DNA of 64,000 nt. It comes from CAG-791 sp002449595 (lineage in GTDB: Bacteria; Bacillota; Clostridia; Lachnospirales; Lachnospiraceae). A program made the position numbers and the translations under genes. Each line of letters begins with the position of its first letter. The first letter of the stretch is position 1. The notes beneath the pieces are model-generated. The model ran no database searches. It worked only from the letters and a program-made list of their open reading frames with translations, and was not told the DNA's origin. The DNA is taken from assembly GCA_946539855.1 (NCBI GenBank), contig CAMNHV010000009.1:1-64000 (forward strand). Reading direction: 5' to 3'. Positions 1 through 8,786 of the stretch are shown piece by piece.

Positions 1-435
1 GAGATGGAAGGCTCCCACGTACAGCTCGGCGCGGAACTGTGCCGCAAGTACAAGGAATCGCCCATCGTCATCAATTCCGTCGAGTCCCACCACGGCGATG
101 TGGAACCGACGAGCCTGATCGCATGCCTGGTGCAGGCGGCGGATACGATCTCCGCGGCGCGCCCCGGTGCGAGAAGGGAAACTCTTGAAACTTATACAAC
201 AAGACTAAATCAGCTTGAAGAAATCACAAACAGCTTTAAAGGGGTCAGCAATTCTTATGCCATTCAGGCGGGAAGAGAAGTTCGGGTCATGGTAGTTCCT
301 GAACAGATCAGCGACACTGACATGGTTCTCCTGGCAAGAGATATTTCCAAGAAGATCGAGAACGAGATGGAGTATCCCGGCCAGATCAAGGTGAGTGTGA
401 TCCGCGAATCGCGGGTGACTGATTACGCAAAATAA
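1..435 (+). CDS. rny: Ribonuclease Y, C-terminal part (gene begins before the window)
   Basis: This is the last ~144 residues of RNase Y, the membrane-anchored endoribonuclease that starts mRNA decay in Firmicutes. The frame is open from base 1, so the N-terminal membrane segment, coiled coil, KH domain and most of the HD domain lie upstream. Family-specific stretches visible are SHHGDVEP, the AADTISAARPGARRE segment that closes the HD domain, and the C-terminal DISKKIENEMEYPGQIKV and VIRESR...DYAK ending. The gene stops at TAA (433-435) and is followed at once by a strong intrinsic terminator, so it ends its transcription unit. Identity is secure from the C-terminal signature alone; nothing can be said about its start. 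Confidence 0.96.
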   Translation, partial: EMEGSHVQLGAELCRKYKESPIVINSVESHHGDVEPTSLIACLVQAADTISAARPGARRETLETYTTRLNQLEEITNSFKGVSNSYAIQAGREVRVMVVPEQISDTDMVLLARDISKKIENEMEYPGQIKVSVIRESRVTDYAK

Positions 436-447
436 GTCTGCACTGGC

Positions 448-491
448 AGAGCGGAAAGACACGGAAGTGTCTTTCCGCTCTTCTTCGTTTA
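448..491 (+). terminator. Intrinsic terminator after rny
   Basis: A 15-bp inverted repeat (448-462 pairing with 467-481) with a GGAA tetraloop is followed by a T-rich run (CTTCTTCGTTT). It sits 12 bases after the rny stop and separates rny from malQ. Confidence 0.9.
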
Positions 492-531
492 CGAAGAGTG
501 CGGCCGGTTCAGGGAGAGTGTGGACGGAATG

Positions 532-540
532 TGCTATACT
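532..540 (+). promoter_or_regulatory. Extended -10 promoter of malQ
   Basis: TGCTATACT is an extended -10 element (TG-n-TATACT, hexamer 535-540). No good -35 is visible 16-18 bases upstream. Transcription would start near 547, giving a leader of about 40 bases before malQ. Confidence 0.55.
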
Positions 541-587
541 TGTACGGTGCCGCGCGGCGGCGGAAACAAGAGCAAGGAGAAAGAAAT

Positions 588-2087
588 ATGAACAGAGAAT
601 GCGGCATCCTTCTTCCGGTGTTTTCGATCCCTTCGGAGTTCGGAATCGGGTGTTTTTCAAAAGAAGCTTATGAGTTCGTGGACTTCCTCGAGGCGTCGGG
701 ACAGGGGTACTGGCAGGTCCTGCCGATTGGCCCGACCGGCTTTGGCGACTCCCCTTACCAGCCGTTCTCGGCGTTCGCGGGGAATCCCTACTTCGTGTCC
801 CCGCAGCGGCTGATCGAAGACGGCCTGCTCACCTGGGACGAGGCGAGATCCTTCGACTTCGGTCACGACCAGGAGCGCGTCGACTACGGCGCCCTGTACC
901 AGGGACGAAACGATCTGCTGAAGATCGCTTACGGGCGGTTCCTCGCAGCCGGAAAAGAAGAGAAGGAGTTCAAGGAATTCTGCGAGAAGCAGGCTTACTG
1001 GCTGGACGACTACGCCCTCTTCATGACGATCAAGCAGCTCATGGACTCAAAGAGCTGGATGGACTGGGACGAAGAATATAAGACGAGAAAGCGCGCTGCC
1101 CTTACCGCCGTGCGCAAAGAGAACGCGGAGCAGTTCGACTTCTTCCGCTTCGTGCAGTACGAGTTCCAGAAGCAGTGGGAAGGCCTGCACGAGTACGCGG
1201 TGAAGAAGCAGGTGAAGGTCATCGGCGACCTGCCGTTCTACGTCTCCCTCGACAGCGCCGACGTCTGGGCGCACCCGGAAGTGTTCCGGATGCAGAAGGA
1301 CCTCGTGCCGGAGGTCGTGGCGGGGTGCCCGCCGGACGCGTTCTCCGCGACCGGGCAGCTCTGGGGCAATCCGGTCTACGACTGGAAGGCGCTGAAGAAG
1401 GCCGGCTACGGCTGGTGGGTCGACCGGATCCGCAGGAACTGCGAGTTCTTCGACGTCATCCGGATCGATCATTTCCACGGCTTTGCCGAGTACTACGCCG
1501 TGCCGTACGGCGCGGAGAACGCGGCGGCCGGAACGCATGAGAAGGGGCCGGGGATGGACCTTTTCCGTGCCCTTAAAAAGGAGCTTGGCGAGGTCTCCAT
1601 CATCGCGGAGGACCTCGGGACCAATACGCCGGAGAACGAGAAGCTCCTCGCGGAGAGCGGCTTCCCGGGCATGAAGGTGCTGCAGTACGCGTTCACGAGC
1701 TGGAACAGCTACTACGTGAACCACAGACACACGAAGAACAGCGTCGTCTACACCGGGACGCACGACAACACGACGCTCCGGGCCTGGGTCGAGGAGATCC
1801 AGAACGACCAGCGCGACTTCTGCAGAAGATACATCAATTCCATGAACTCGGATTACGGCGCGCTCACGTGGGACCTGATCCGCGAGGCTTACCGCTCGGT
1901 CGCGGACCTGTGCATCATCCCGCTGCAGGACTATCTGGTCCTCGGGAAAGAGGCACGCATCAACAGCCCCGGCATGCCGGACGGCAACTGGCAGTGGAGA
2001 CTGCGCCCGCATTTCCTGTCGCAGGACCTCTCCCGGAGCATCCGGGACCTGGCCGCGCTGTACGACAGGCTGCCGAAGGCGGAGTGA
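588..2087 (+). CDS. malQ: 4-alpha-glucanotransferase (amylomaltase), GH77
   Basis: This cytoplasmic GH77 enzyme moves alpha-1,4-glucan segments between maltodextrins and releases glucose. It is 499 residues long, normal for the family. N-terminal GILLPVFSIPSEFGIGCF and GYWQVLPIGPTGFGDSPYQ are typical. The catalytic core shows the nucleophile Asp in VIRIDHFHGF, the acid/base Glu in IIAEDLGTNTPE, and the third carboxylate in YTGTHDNTT. The ATG at 588 has AAGGAGA 7 bases upstream; an upstream in-frame start at 498 lacks a good site and would add about 30 residues foreign to the family. The Nudix gene follows after 21 bases and glgA comes next, which suggests a glycogen/maltodextrin neighbourhood, although glgB, glgC and glgP are not here. 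Confidence 0.95.
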   Translation: MNRECGILLPVFSIPSEFGIGCFSKEAYEFVDFLEASGQGYWQVLPIGPTGFGDSPYQPFSAFAGNPYFVSPQRLIEDGLLTWDEARSFDFGHDQERVDYGALYQGRNDLLKIAYGRFLAAGKEEKEFKEFCEKQAYWLDDYALFMTIKQLMDSKSWMDWDEEYKTRKRAALTAVRKENAEQFDFFRFVQYEFQKQWEGLHEYAVKKQVKVIGDLPFYVSLDSADVWAHPEVFRMQKDLVPEVVAGCPPDAFSATGQLWGNPVYDWKALKKAGYGWWVDRIRRNCEFFDVIRIDHFHGFAEYYAVPYGAENAAAGTHEKGPGMDLFRALKKELGEVSIIAEDLGTNTPENEKLLAESGFPGMKVLQYAFTSWNSYYVNHRHTKNSVVYTGTHDNTTLRAWVEEIQNDQRDFCRRYINSMNSDYGALTWDLIREAYRSVADLCIIPLQDYLVLGKEARINSPGMPDGNWQWRLRPHFLSQDLSRSIRDLAALYDRLPKAE

Positions 2088-2108
2088 CGAAGAGGAGGCC
2101 AAAGACCC

Positions 2109-2675
2109 ATGGCAGAGGAATACACGAACTACAAGAGACTGAACAGAACGCCGGTGCATCACGGCGCGATCATCGACTACTACACGGATGAGGTGCAGCT
2201 TCCGGACGGCCGCACGGAGATGTGGGACTTCATCGACCACAAGGGCGCGGCGGCAGCGGTCGCGGTGCTGGACGACGGAAGGCTCGTCATGGTGCGGCAG
2301 TTCCGCAACGCGCTGGACCGGCTGACGCTGGAGCTTCCGGCGGGCGGGCTGCAGTACAGGGGAGAGCCGACGCTGGATGCGGCGCGGCGCGAACTGAAGG
2401 AGGAGACCGGCTATGCCGCTACCTCCATGGAGCTGCTCCTGAACCTGCGCACGACGGTCGCGTTCTGCAACGAGAAGATCGATATCTATCTGGCAAAAGG
2501 GCTTGTCCGCGGGCAGCAGCATCTGGATGACGACGAGTACCTGGGCGTCGAGATCCACGACCTCGAGGAGCTGAAGGGGATGATCTTCCGCGGCGAGATC
2601 GAGGACGCGAAGACGATCGCGGGGATCCTCGCCTACGCGGACCGGCTCAGGGAAGAAGAATCCCGGCGCGGCTGA
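2109..2675 (+). CDS. Nudix hydrolase, ADP-ribose pyrophosphatase type
   Basis: A 188-residue Nudix hydrolase. The Nudix box (G-x5-E-x7-RE-U-x-EE-x-G-U) reads GLQYRGE ... RELKEETGY around residues 80-103 and is complete. The family (NudF/YqkG) cleaves ADP-ribose to AMP and ribose-5-phosphate, and some members hydrolyse ADP-glucose, which would fit the position between malQ and glgA; that link is inference. The segment AAVAVLDDGRLVMVRQFRNALDRLTLELPAGGL is typical of ADP-ribose pyrophosphatases. The ATG follows GAGGAGG by about 8 bases, 21 bases after malQ, so the two are probably co-transcribed. Confidence 0.9.
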   Translation: MAEEYTNYKRLNRTPVHHGAIIDYYTDEVQLPDGRTEMWDFIDHKGAAAAVAVLDDGRLVMVRQFRNALDRLTLELPAGGLQYRGEPTLDAARRELKEETGYAATSMELLLNLRTTVAFCNEKIDIYLAKGLVRGQQHLDDDEYLGVEIHDLEELKGMIFRGEIEDAKTIAGILAYADRLREEESRRG

Positions 2676-2705
2676 GAACAAGGAATACGAAGAGAAGGGC
2701 ATCTA

Positions 2706-2714
2706 TGGTATAAT
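2706..2714 (+). promoter_or_regulatory. Extended -10 promoter of glgA
   Basis: TGGTATAAT gives a perfect -10 hexamer (2709-2714) with the TG extension. No convincing -35 is seen. The expected start near 2721 leaves a ~35-base leader to the GTG at 2756, so glgA can be expressed separately from malQ. Confidence 0.7.
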
Positions 2715-2755
2715 ACTTTTGCAAGCATTTTTGTTGATGCATGGGGGTGCAACAA

Positions 2756-4204
2756 GTGAAAAATATTTTATTTGCGGCGTCGGAAGGCGTCCCTTTCATT
2801 AAGTCCGGCGGTCTGGCCGACGTCGTCGGTTCTCTTCCGAAGGAACTCGATCATGAGTACTATGACGTGCGCGTCCTGATGCCGAAGTACGCCTGCATGA
2901 AGCAGGAAGTCAAAGACAGGATGACGTATCTCACGAGTTTCTACATGGACTTTGACTGGCAGAGCATGTACGTCGGGATCCTGACGGCACAGGCGGACGG
3001 AGTCACTTATTATTTCATCGATAATGAGGACTTCTTCAACACACAGAAGATTTACACGGACGATGCACTGTTCGAGATCAGGCGGTATGCCTTTTTCTCA
3101 AAGGCGGCGCTCTCCGCGCTGCCGGTGATCGGCTTCCGGCCCGACATCATCCACTGCCACGACTGGCAGACCGGCCTGATCCCTGTCTATCTCCAGGAGA
3201 GATTCCAGGACAACGAGTTCTATCACGGGATCAAGACGATCATGACGATCCACAACCTGAAATTCCAGGGTAAGTGGAACGTGCAGGACGTCGAGAACAT
3301 TACGGGCCTCTCGGGCTATTACTTCACGCCCGACAAGCTGGAGGCGTACAAGGACGCGAACCTGTTAAAGGGCGGCCTCGTCTACGCGAACGCGATCACG
3401 ACGGTCTCGCCGACCTACGCGGAGGAGATCAAGACGCCGTTCTACGGCGAGGGCCTCGACGGGCTGCTGAACGCCAGATCGCACGACCTGCGCGGCATCC
3501 TGAACGGCATCGACTACGACACGTTCAATCCCACGACGGACACGCGGATCGCAAAGCCTTACGACGCGGAGAACTTCCGCAAGGAGAAGGTGAAGAACAA
3601 GATCGCGCTCCAGAAGGAACTGGGCCTGAAGGAAGATCCGAAGTGCTTCATGATCGGCATCGTCTCCAGACTGACCGACCAGAAGGGATTCGACCTGATC
3701 GCGTATGTGCTCGAAGAGATGCTGAATACGGACGCGATCCAGATCGTCGTCCTCGGCACGGGAGAAGAGCGCTACGAGAACATGTTCCGGTACTTCGACT
3801 GGAAGTATCACGACAAGATCTCCGCGAACATCTACTACTCGGAGGACCTGTCCCACAAGATCTACGCCTCCTCCGACGCGTTCCTGATGCCGTCGCTCTT
3901 TGAGCCCTGCGGACTCAGCCAGCTGATGGCGCTGCGCTACGGCACGATCCCGATCGTGAGAGAGACGGGCGGACTGAAAGACACTGTCATGCCGTACAAC
4001 CAGTACGAGGGAACAGGAACCGGATTCACATTTGCAAACTACAACGCGCATGAGATGATGAACACGATCCGTTACGCGGAGCAGGTCTACTACGACCGCA
4101 AGCGCGACTGGAACAAGATCGTCGACCGCGCGATGGCAGCCGATTTCTCGTGGAAGGTCTCCGCGGGACAGTACCAGGTCATGTACGACTGGCTGATCGG
4201 CTGA
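2756..4204 (+). CDS. glgA: Glycogen synthase (ADP-glucose type, GT5)
   Basis: This enzyme transfers glucose from ADP-glucose to the non-reducing end of a growing alpha-1,4-glucan. The ADP-glucose-binding K-x-G-G motif is KSGGLADVVGSLPK near residue 16, and the GT-B C-terminal nucleotide site is EPCGLSQLMALRYGTIPIVRETGGL. About 482 residues, normal for bacterial GlgA. I prefer the GTG at 2756 because GGGGGTG ends 8 bases upstream and pairs well with the anti-Shine-Dalgarno. The ATG at 2741 would add five residues (MGVQQ) and has no ribosome binding site. A promoter lies immediately upstream. The partner genes glgC/glgD/glgB are not in the window. Confidence 0.95.
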   Translation: MKNILFAASEGVPFIKSGGLADVVGSLPKELDHEYYDVRVLMPKYACMKQEVKDRMTYLTSFYMDFDWQSMYVGILTAQADGVTYYFIDNEDFFNTQKIYTDDALFEIRRYAFFSKAALSALPVIGFRPDIIHCHDWQTGLIPVYLQERFQDNEFYHGIKTIMTIHNLKFQGKWNVQDVENITGLSGYYFTPDKLEAYKDANLLKGGLVYANAITTVSPTYAEEIKTPFYGEGLDGLLNARSHDLRGILNGIDYDTFNPTTDTRIAKPYDAENFRKEKVKNKIALQKELGLKEDPKCFMIGIVSRLTDQKGFDLIAYVLEEMLNTDAIQIVVLGTGEERYENMFRYFDWKYHDKISANIYYSEDLSHKIYASSDAFLMPSLFEPCGLSQLMALRYGTIPIVRETGGLKDTVMPYNQYEGTGTGFTFANYNAHEMMNTIRYAEQVYYDRKRDWNKIVDRAMAADFSWKVSAGQYQVMYDWLIG

Positions 4205-4205
4205 C

Positions 4206-4228
4206 GGGCAGCTGCCCATCGGGCTTTT
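4206..4228 (+). terminator. Short hairpins between glgA and the flippase gene (possible weak terminator/attenuator)
   Basis: Two overlapping structures are possible: the perfect 12-base palindrome GGGCAGCTGCCC (4206-4217), or GCCC-ATC-GGGC (4214-4224) followed by TTTT. The second looks like a very short terminator, placed only one base before the next start codon (4230). Confidence 0.35.
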
Positions 4229-4229
4229 C

Positions 4230-5876
4230 ATGACAAAGAACAACAGTAACGACGGAGTATTTGTGCAGGCCGGGATTCTGGCCGCCGCGAGCATCGCGGT
4301 CAGGATCATCGGCCTGCTTTATCGGTCGCCCCTCACGGCGATCATCGGAGATGAGGGCAATGGCTATTACGGCACTGCCTATAATATCTATACCATCATT
4401 CTTCTGATCTCATCCTACAGCGTCCCATCGGCGATCTCGAAGGTCATGGCGGAGAAACTCGCGCTGGAGCAGTACAAGAACGCACAGCGCGTATTTTACT
4501 GCGCCCTCGCGTACGCACTCATGGTGGGTGCTGCGGCAGGCCTGTTCCTGTTCTTCGGCGCCGGGATCCTGGTGCCGGAGCTCTGCGTCCCGGTCCTGAG
4601 AGTATTCGCGCCGACGATCTTCGTATTTGGAATCCTCGGCGTACTGCGCGGCTATTTCCAGGCGCGCAGAACGATGGTCCCCACTTCGGTCTCGCAGATC
4701 CTCGAGCAGATCGCGAACGCGGTCGTCAGCATCGGGGCGGCGTGGCTCCTCATGAGAGGCGCAGCCGAAGGGACGGAAGGCGCCCTGCGCGGCGCGGTCG
4801 GCAGCGCGCTGGGAACGGGCTCCGGCGTCGTCATCGCGCTCATCTTCATGCTGTACTGCTTCCGCGCACAGCGGGGAGAGATGAGAGCGCAGATCCGCCA
4901 GGACATGGGCCCTGCGGCGTCCTACGGCAGGATCATGAAGGAGACGATGCTCGCGATCACGCCTTTTATCCTGAGCAGCTTCATCCTGAACCTGACGACG
5001 TCGCTGAACCAGACGATCTTCCTGCGTGAGGTCATTCAGAGCGGGACGATGACCGACATCGAGGCGACGACGATCTACGGAATCTTCTCGAACAAAGCGG
5101 TCGTCATCACGAACATCCCGATCTCGATCGCGACGGCGGTCGCGGCGGCGATCATTCCCGGCATCTCGACCGCATACGCGCGTATGGACATGGAGGAGAC
5201 GAAGGCGCACGCCTCGAACGCCTCCCGCATCACGCTGATGATCGCGATCCCCTGCGCGGCGGGACTCATGTCGCTGGCGATGCCGGTGATGTTCCTGCTC
5301 TTCCCGCAGAGGGCGTCCGCACAGACGGCGTCGCAGCTGCTGGCCCTTCTCGCCGTGACGGTCGTGTTCTATTCTGTGTCGACCGTGACGAACGCGGTCC
5401 TGCAGGCGATCGGAAAGATGCACATGCCGCTGGTCAGCGCGGGCATCGCGCTCGTCGTCCAGACGGCCTTGCTCGTCCTGCTGCTGAAGTTCACGGATCT
5501 AGGGATCTATTCCCTGGTGCTTGTCAGCGTCGTCTATTCCGTGCTGATCTTCCTGATGAACGAATTCTTCCTGAAGCGCTACCTCGGCACGAAGCCGGGT
5601 GTGGCACGCGTTTATGGCGCGCCTGTCCTCGCGGCGGCCCTGATGGGAGCTGCAGCTTACGGCATTTATCAGGCGTTCTCGCGCCTGCTTCTCGCGGCTG
5701 GAATGCACTCTGACTACTTCAGGAACGCGGCGGCGATCGTTCCCGCGATCCTCGCGGCGATCGTCCTGTACTTCTTCCTCCTGATCCGCTTCAAGGCGAT
5801 CGGAGAGGAGGATTTCGGAATGCTGCCGAAGGGGCGGGTCCTCGTGCGTTTATTGAAAAAACTCCGCTGGCTCTAA
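4230..5876 (+). CDS. MurJ/SpoVB-type polysaccharide or lipid II flippase
   Basis: A 548-residue polytopic membrane protein of the MVF/PST branch of the MOP flippase superfamily, with about 14 hydrophobic segments. The opening segment (GILAAASIAVRIIGLLYRSPLTAIIG, then EGNGYYGTAYNIYTIILLISSYSVPSAISK) matches B. subtilis YtgP (MurJ), SpoVB and related proteins. The second half contains NLTTSLNQTIFL and a long Ala-rich AVAAAIIPGIS helix. The likely role is moving lipid-linked cell wall precursors across the membrane. Sequence alone does not separate MurJ/YtgP from SpoVB, so no symbol is given. The start lacks a strong ribosome binding site and sits after a small hairpin, so translation may be inefficient or coupled to glgA. 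Confidence 0.85.
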   Translation: MTKNNSNDGVFVQAGILAAASIAVRIIGLLYRSPLTAIIGDEGNGYYGTAYNIYTIILLISSYSVPSAISKVMAEKLALEQYKNAQRVFYCALAYALMVGAAAGLFLFFGAGILVPELCVPVLRVFAPTIFVFGILGVLRGYFQARRTMVPTSVSQILEQIANAVVSIGAAWLLMRGAAEGTEGALRGAVGSALGTGSGVVIALIFMLYCFRAQRGEMRAQIRQDMGPAASYGRIMKETMLAITPFILSSFILNLTTSLNQTIFLREVIQSGTMTDIEATTIYGIFSNKAVVITNIPISIATAVAAAIIPGISTAYARMDMEETKAHASNASRITLMIAIPCAAGLMSLAMPVMFLLFPQRASAQTASQLLALLAVTVVFYSVSTVTNAVLQAIGKMHMPLVSAGIALVVQTALLVLLLKFTDLGIYSLVLVSVVYSVLIFLMNEFFLKRYLGTKPGVARVYGAPVLAAALMGAAAYGIYQAFSRLLLAAGMHSDYFRNAAAIVPAILAAIVLYFFLLIRFKAIGEEDFGMLPKGRVLVRLLKKLRWL

Positions 5877-6026
5877 GCTTTATCGGCACAGCCCTGAGCA
5901 TAAGGCCCGCGGCAGGGAATCAAAAGACCGGTCGCCGGGGATCACAACGTGGAATTAGACAGAAATCATACGACCGGCGATGGCCGGTGATCATGGTACC
6001 GGCGTTCGCCGGGGAAGGAATGATAA

Positions 6027-7817
6027 ATGGCATTTGACGGCATCACGACGGCCTGCCTCGCGCACGAGCTCTCGGAGCGCCTGCTGGACGGGCGGATCGT
6101 GAAGATCGCACAGACGGAGAGCGACGAACTGCTGCTCTCCATAAAACCGTCTCCCGCAAGGGGCGGCGGACAGGTCCGCCTGTATCTCTCGGCGAACCCG
6201 TCGCTGCCGCTCGTCTACCTGACGGATGAGAGCCGGCAGGCGCCCCTCACAGCGCCGGCCTTCTGCATGCTGCTCCGCAAGCACCTCATGAGCGGGAAGA
6301 TCACCGGCGTGTCGCAGCCCGCACTGGAGCGGATCCTGCGGTTCGAGGTCGAGCATTACAACGAGATGGGAGACCTGTGCACGCACACGCTCGTGATCGA
6401 GCTGATGGGCAAGCATTCCAACATCATCCTCACGGACGGCGAGGACGTGATCACGGACAGCATCAAGCACATCTCCCAGATGGTGAGTTCCGTGCGCGAA
6501 GTGCTGCCCGGACGAACATACTTCATCCCCGAGACCCAGGGCCGGACGGACCCGTTCCTGGAGACCGAGGAATTCTTCTGCGCAAAGCTGGCAGAGACCG
6601 AGATGCCGCCGGCATCCGTTCTTTCCCGCAGCTATATGGGGATCTCCCAGGTGATGGCGCAGGAGCTCTGCTTCCGCGCGGGCGTGGATCACGACCGCTC
6701 CGCCGGCGCGATGACCGGCGAGGAGGCAAAAGCACTTTGGCGCGCCTTCCACGGACTCCTGGATGAAGTGAAGAATGGAAGTTTCACGCCCTCTGTCTAC
6801 TGCGGGATCCGCGGTGGAGACAGAGAGGAGCCGCAGGAATACGCGGCGGTGCCGCTCACGATGCTGGAGGAGAATCCGGGCGTCCTTGTGAAGCGGTATG
6901 ACACCGTCAGCGAGCTCCTGGAGTCCTATTACCGGGAGAAGAACATCAGGACCAGGATCCGGCAGAAGTCGGCGGACCTGCGCAGGATCACAAGCACGGC
7001 ACTCGAGAGAACGTCGCACAAGCTCGATCTGCAGACGAAGCAGATGGAGGACACCGAGAAGCGGGAGAAGTACCGGCTCTACGGCGAGCTCCTCACCGCG
7101 TACGGACACGGCATTCCCGCCGGCGCGAAGGACTGCGAGGTCGACAACTACTATACAGGTGAAAAGGTCCGCATCCGCCTGGACGAGACTTTGACCGCCT
7201 CCCAGAACGCGCAGCGCTACTTTGACCGCTACGCGAAGCTGAAGCGCACGGCGCAGGCGCTGGAGAGCCTCCTCGAGGAGACGAGGACGCGCAAGGCCCA
7301 GCTCGAGATGATCCAGCTCTCGCTGGACATGGCGCAGACGGAAGGCGACCTCATCCAGGTCCGGCAGGAGCTTGAGCAGGAAGGCTTCGTGAAGCGCACG
7401 GCAGTCTCCCGGAAGGGGAAGGAGCGGAGCGCCGAAGGCAAGCCGATGCACTATGTGAGCAGCGACGGCTATGACCTGTACGTCGGGCGCAACAACATCC
7501 AGAATGACCAGATCAGCTTCCATCTGGCGGCGCCGTCGGACATCTGGTTCCACGCGAACGACATCCCCGGATCGCACGTGATCCTGAAGACGAACGGGGA
7601 GAAGATGGACGACATCCCCGACCGCGTATTCGAGGAGGCAGCCTCGCTTGCCGCGTGGTACTCGAAGGGACGGGAGCAGAGCACGGTGGAGATCGACTAT
7701 CTGGAGCGGCGCCACCTGAAGAAGCCGGCCGGCGCGGCGCCGGGCTTCGTCGTCTACTACACGAACTACTCGATCCGCGCGAAGGCGGATATCTCAGCAC
7801 TCAAGCAGGTGCCGTAA
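6027..7817 (+). CDS. rqcH: Rqc2-homolog RqcH (NFACT family, FbpA-like)
   Basis: RqcH binds the 50S subunit carrying a stalled nascent chain and recruits tRNA-Ala to add C-terminal alanine tails for degradation. The 596-residue protein has the family architecture: NFACT-N domain (MAFDGITTACLAHEL...), a coiled-coil middle (about 300-430), and the NFACT-R domain near residues 480-560, with SSDGYDLYVGRNNIQND and DIWFHANDIPGSHVIL. The ELMGKHSNIIL motif near residue 125 matches the EIMG region. At the position of the tRNA-binding Asp-Arg pair (D97-R98 in B. subtilis) this protein reads Glu101-Arg102. Its ATG follows GGAAGGAATG. A 150-base gap precedes it, with several CCGG-containing short repeats but no clear promoter. 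Confidence 0.93.
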   Translation: MAFDGITTACLAHELSERLLDGRIVKIAQTESDELLLSIKPSPARGGGQVRLYLSANPSLPLVYLTDESRQAPLTAPAFCMLLRKHLMSGKITGVSQPALERILRFEVEHYNEMGDLCTHTLVIELMGKHSNIILTDGEDVITDSIKHISQMVSSVREVLPGRTYFIPETQGRTDPFLETEEFFCAKLAETEMPPASVLSRSYMGISQVMAQELCFRAGVDHDRSAGAMTGEEAKALWRAFHGLLDEVKNGSFTPSVYCGIRGGDREEPQEYAAVPLTMLEENPGVLVKRYDTVSELLESYYREKNIRTRIRQKSADLRRITSTALERTSHKLDLQTKQMEDTEKREKYRLYGELLTAYGHGIPAGAKDCEVDNYYTGEKVRIRLDETLTASQNAQRYFDRYAKLKRTAQALESLLEETRTRKAQLEMIQLSLDMAQTEGDLIQVRQELEQEGFVKRTAVSRKGKERSAEGKPMHYVSSDGYDLYVGRNNIQNDQISFHLAAPSDIWFHANDIPGSHVILKTNGEKMDDIPDRVFEEAASLAAWYSKGREQSTVEIDYLERRHLKKPAGAAPGFVVYYTNYSIRAKADISALKQVP

Positions 7818-7834
7818 GCGTGAAAACGCCGCAT

Positions 7835-7863
7835 TTGCCAGATAGTTTGAAATTAGGTACAAT
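7835..7863 (+). promoter_or_regulatory. Sigma-A promoter of the yicC-remA-rpoZ-rimO operon
   Basis: TTGCCA (7835-7840), a 17-base spacer, then TACAAT (7858-7863). One mismatch to consensus in each box. The start would be near 7870, about 38 bases before the yicC ATG. Confidence 0.75.
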
Positions 7864-7907
7864 AAGATGTTGCTTTGCAGCAATATGGAAAGGTGGTCGT
7901 TAAAACT

Positions 7908-8786
7908 ATGATTCGCAGCATGACAGGATTCGGCCGCGCGGAGTCGGAGCGGGGAAACGACAAGTTCACAGTAGAGATGAAGTCCGTGAACAACCGTTTT
8001 CTGGACGTCAGCGTGCGCATGCCGAAGATCTTCAACCCGTATGAGGCATCCCTGCGCGAGATCGTGAAGCGCTACGCGGAGCGGGGCAAGATCGACATCT
8101 ATGTCAACTATGAGCATGAGGCGGGATCCGACGTCGTCGTCACCTACAACAGGGCGGTCGCGAAGCAGTATGCGGACGCGCTGAAGGAGATGGCAGCGGA
8201 GCTCGGCATCGACGGAAGGATCGGCATTCACCAGCTCGCCGGCTATCCGGACGTCCTCGTCGTCAAGGAAGAGGACCCGGACCAGGCGGCCCTCTGGGGC
8301 GATCTCCAGGCAGCCGTCGAGAGAGCGGCGGAGGAGTTCGTCGCGGCGCGTGAGAAGGAAGGCGCGTTCCTCGCGCAGGACATCCGCAAAAAACTCGACC
8401 TGATGCGCAGGGAAGTCGCTTTTATCCAGGACAGGGCGCCGGCCATCGTCGAGGAGTACCGCAGGCAGCTCACGGAGAAGGTCCAGAGCCTCCTCTCGGA
8501 AGGCGCGGTCGATGAGAACCGGATCGTGCAGGAAGTGACGATCTACGCGGACCGCGTCGCGGTCGACGAGGAGCTCGTCCGCTTGAAGAGCCACATCGAA
8601 GCCATGGACCATGAGCTCTCGAGAGAGGGAAGCATCGGCAAGAAGCTCGATTTCCTGGCACAGGAGATGAACCGCGAGTCCAACACGATCCTCTCGAAGT
8701 CGGACGACCTCGTGATCTCGGATCACGCGATCGAGCTCAAGACCTGCGTCGAGAAGATCAGGGAACAGGTCCAGAATATTGAGTAA
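7908..8786 (+). CDS. YicC/YloC family endoribonuclease
   Basis: A 292-residue protein that opens with MIRSMTGFGRAE, the hallmark of the YicC/YloC family, followed by VEMKSVNNRFLDVSVRMP; the C-terminal DUF1732 region contains LDFLAQEMNRESNTILSKS. Family members are Mn-dependent endoribonucleases involved in RNA turnover (E. coli YicC, B. subtilis YloC). I choose the ATG at 7908 because homologs start at MIRSM and AGGTGG lies 11 bases upstream; the TTG at 7875 is in frame but lies close to the predicted transcription start. The last 8 bases overlap remA. The order yloC-remA-rpoZ is kept from Bacillus, but gmk is missing from between remA and rpoZ. Confidence 0.92.
   Translation: MIRSMTGFGRAESERGNDKFTVEMKSVNNRFLDVSVRMPKIFNPYEASLREIVKRYAERGKIDIYVNYEHEAGSDVVVTYNRAVAKQYADALKEMAAELGIDGRIGIHQLAGYPDVLVVKEEDPDQAALWGDLQAAVERAAEEFVAAREKEGAFLAQDIRKKLDLMRREVAFIQDRAPAIVEEYRRQLTEKVQSLLSEGAVDENRIVQEVTIYADRVAVDEELVRLKSHIEAMDHELSREGSIGKKLDFLAQEMNRESNTILSKSDDLVISDHAIELKTCVEKIREQVQNIE

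Noticed and set aside
1047..2702. Long - strand frame over malQ and the Nudix gene
   Set aside because: Composition artefact antisense to two genes with complete catalytic motifs. The same applies to the long - strand frames at 5991-7715, 14858-16579, 27094-28578 and 60638-62203.
5877..6026. CCGG-containing short repeats before rqcH as a possible array
   Set aside because: The repeated unit is only 4-10 bases with irregular spacing and no constant spacer length, so it is not a CRISPR or regular repeat.
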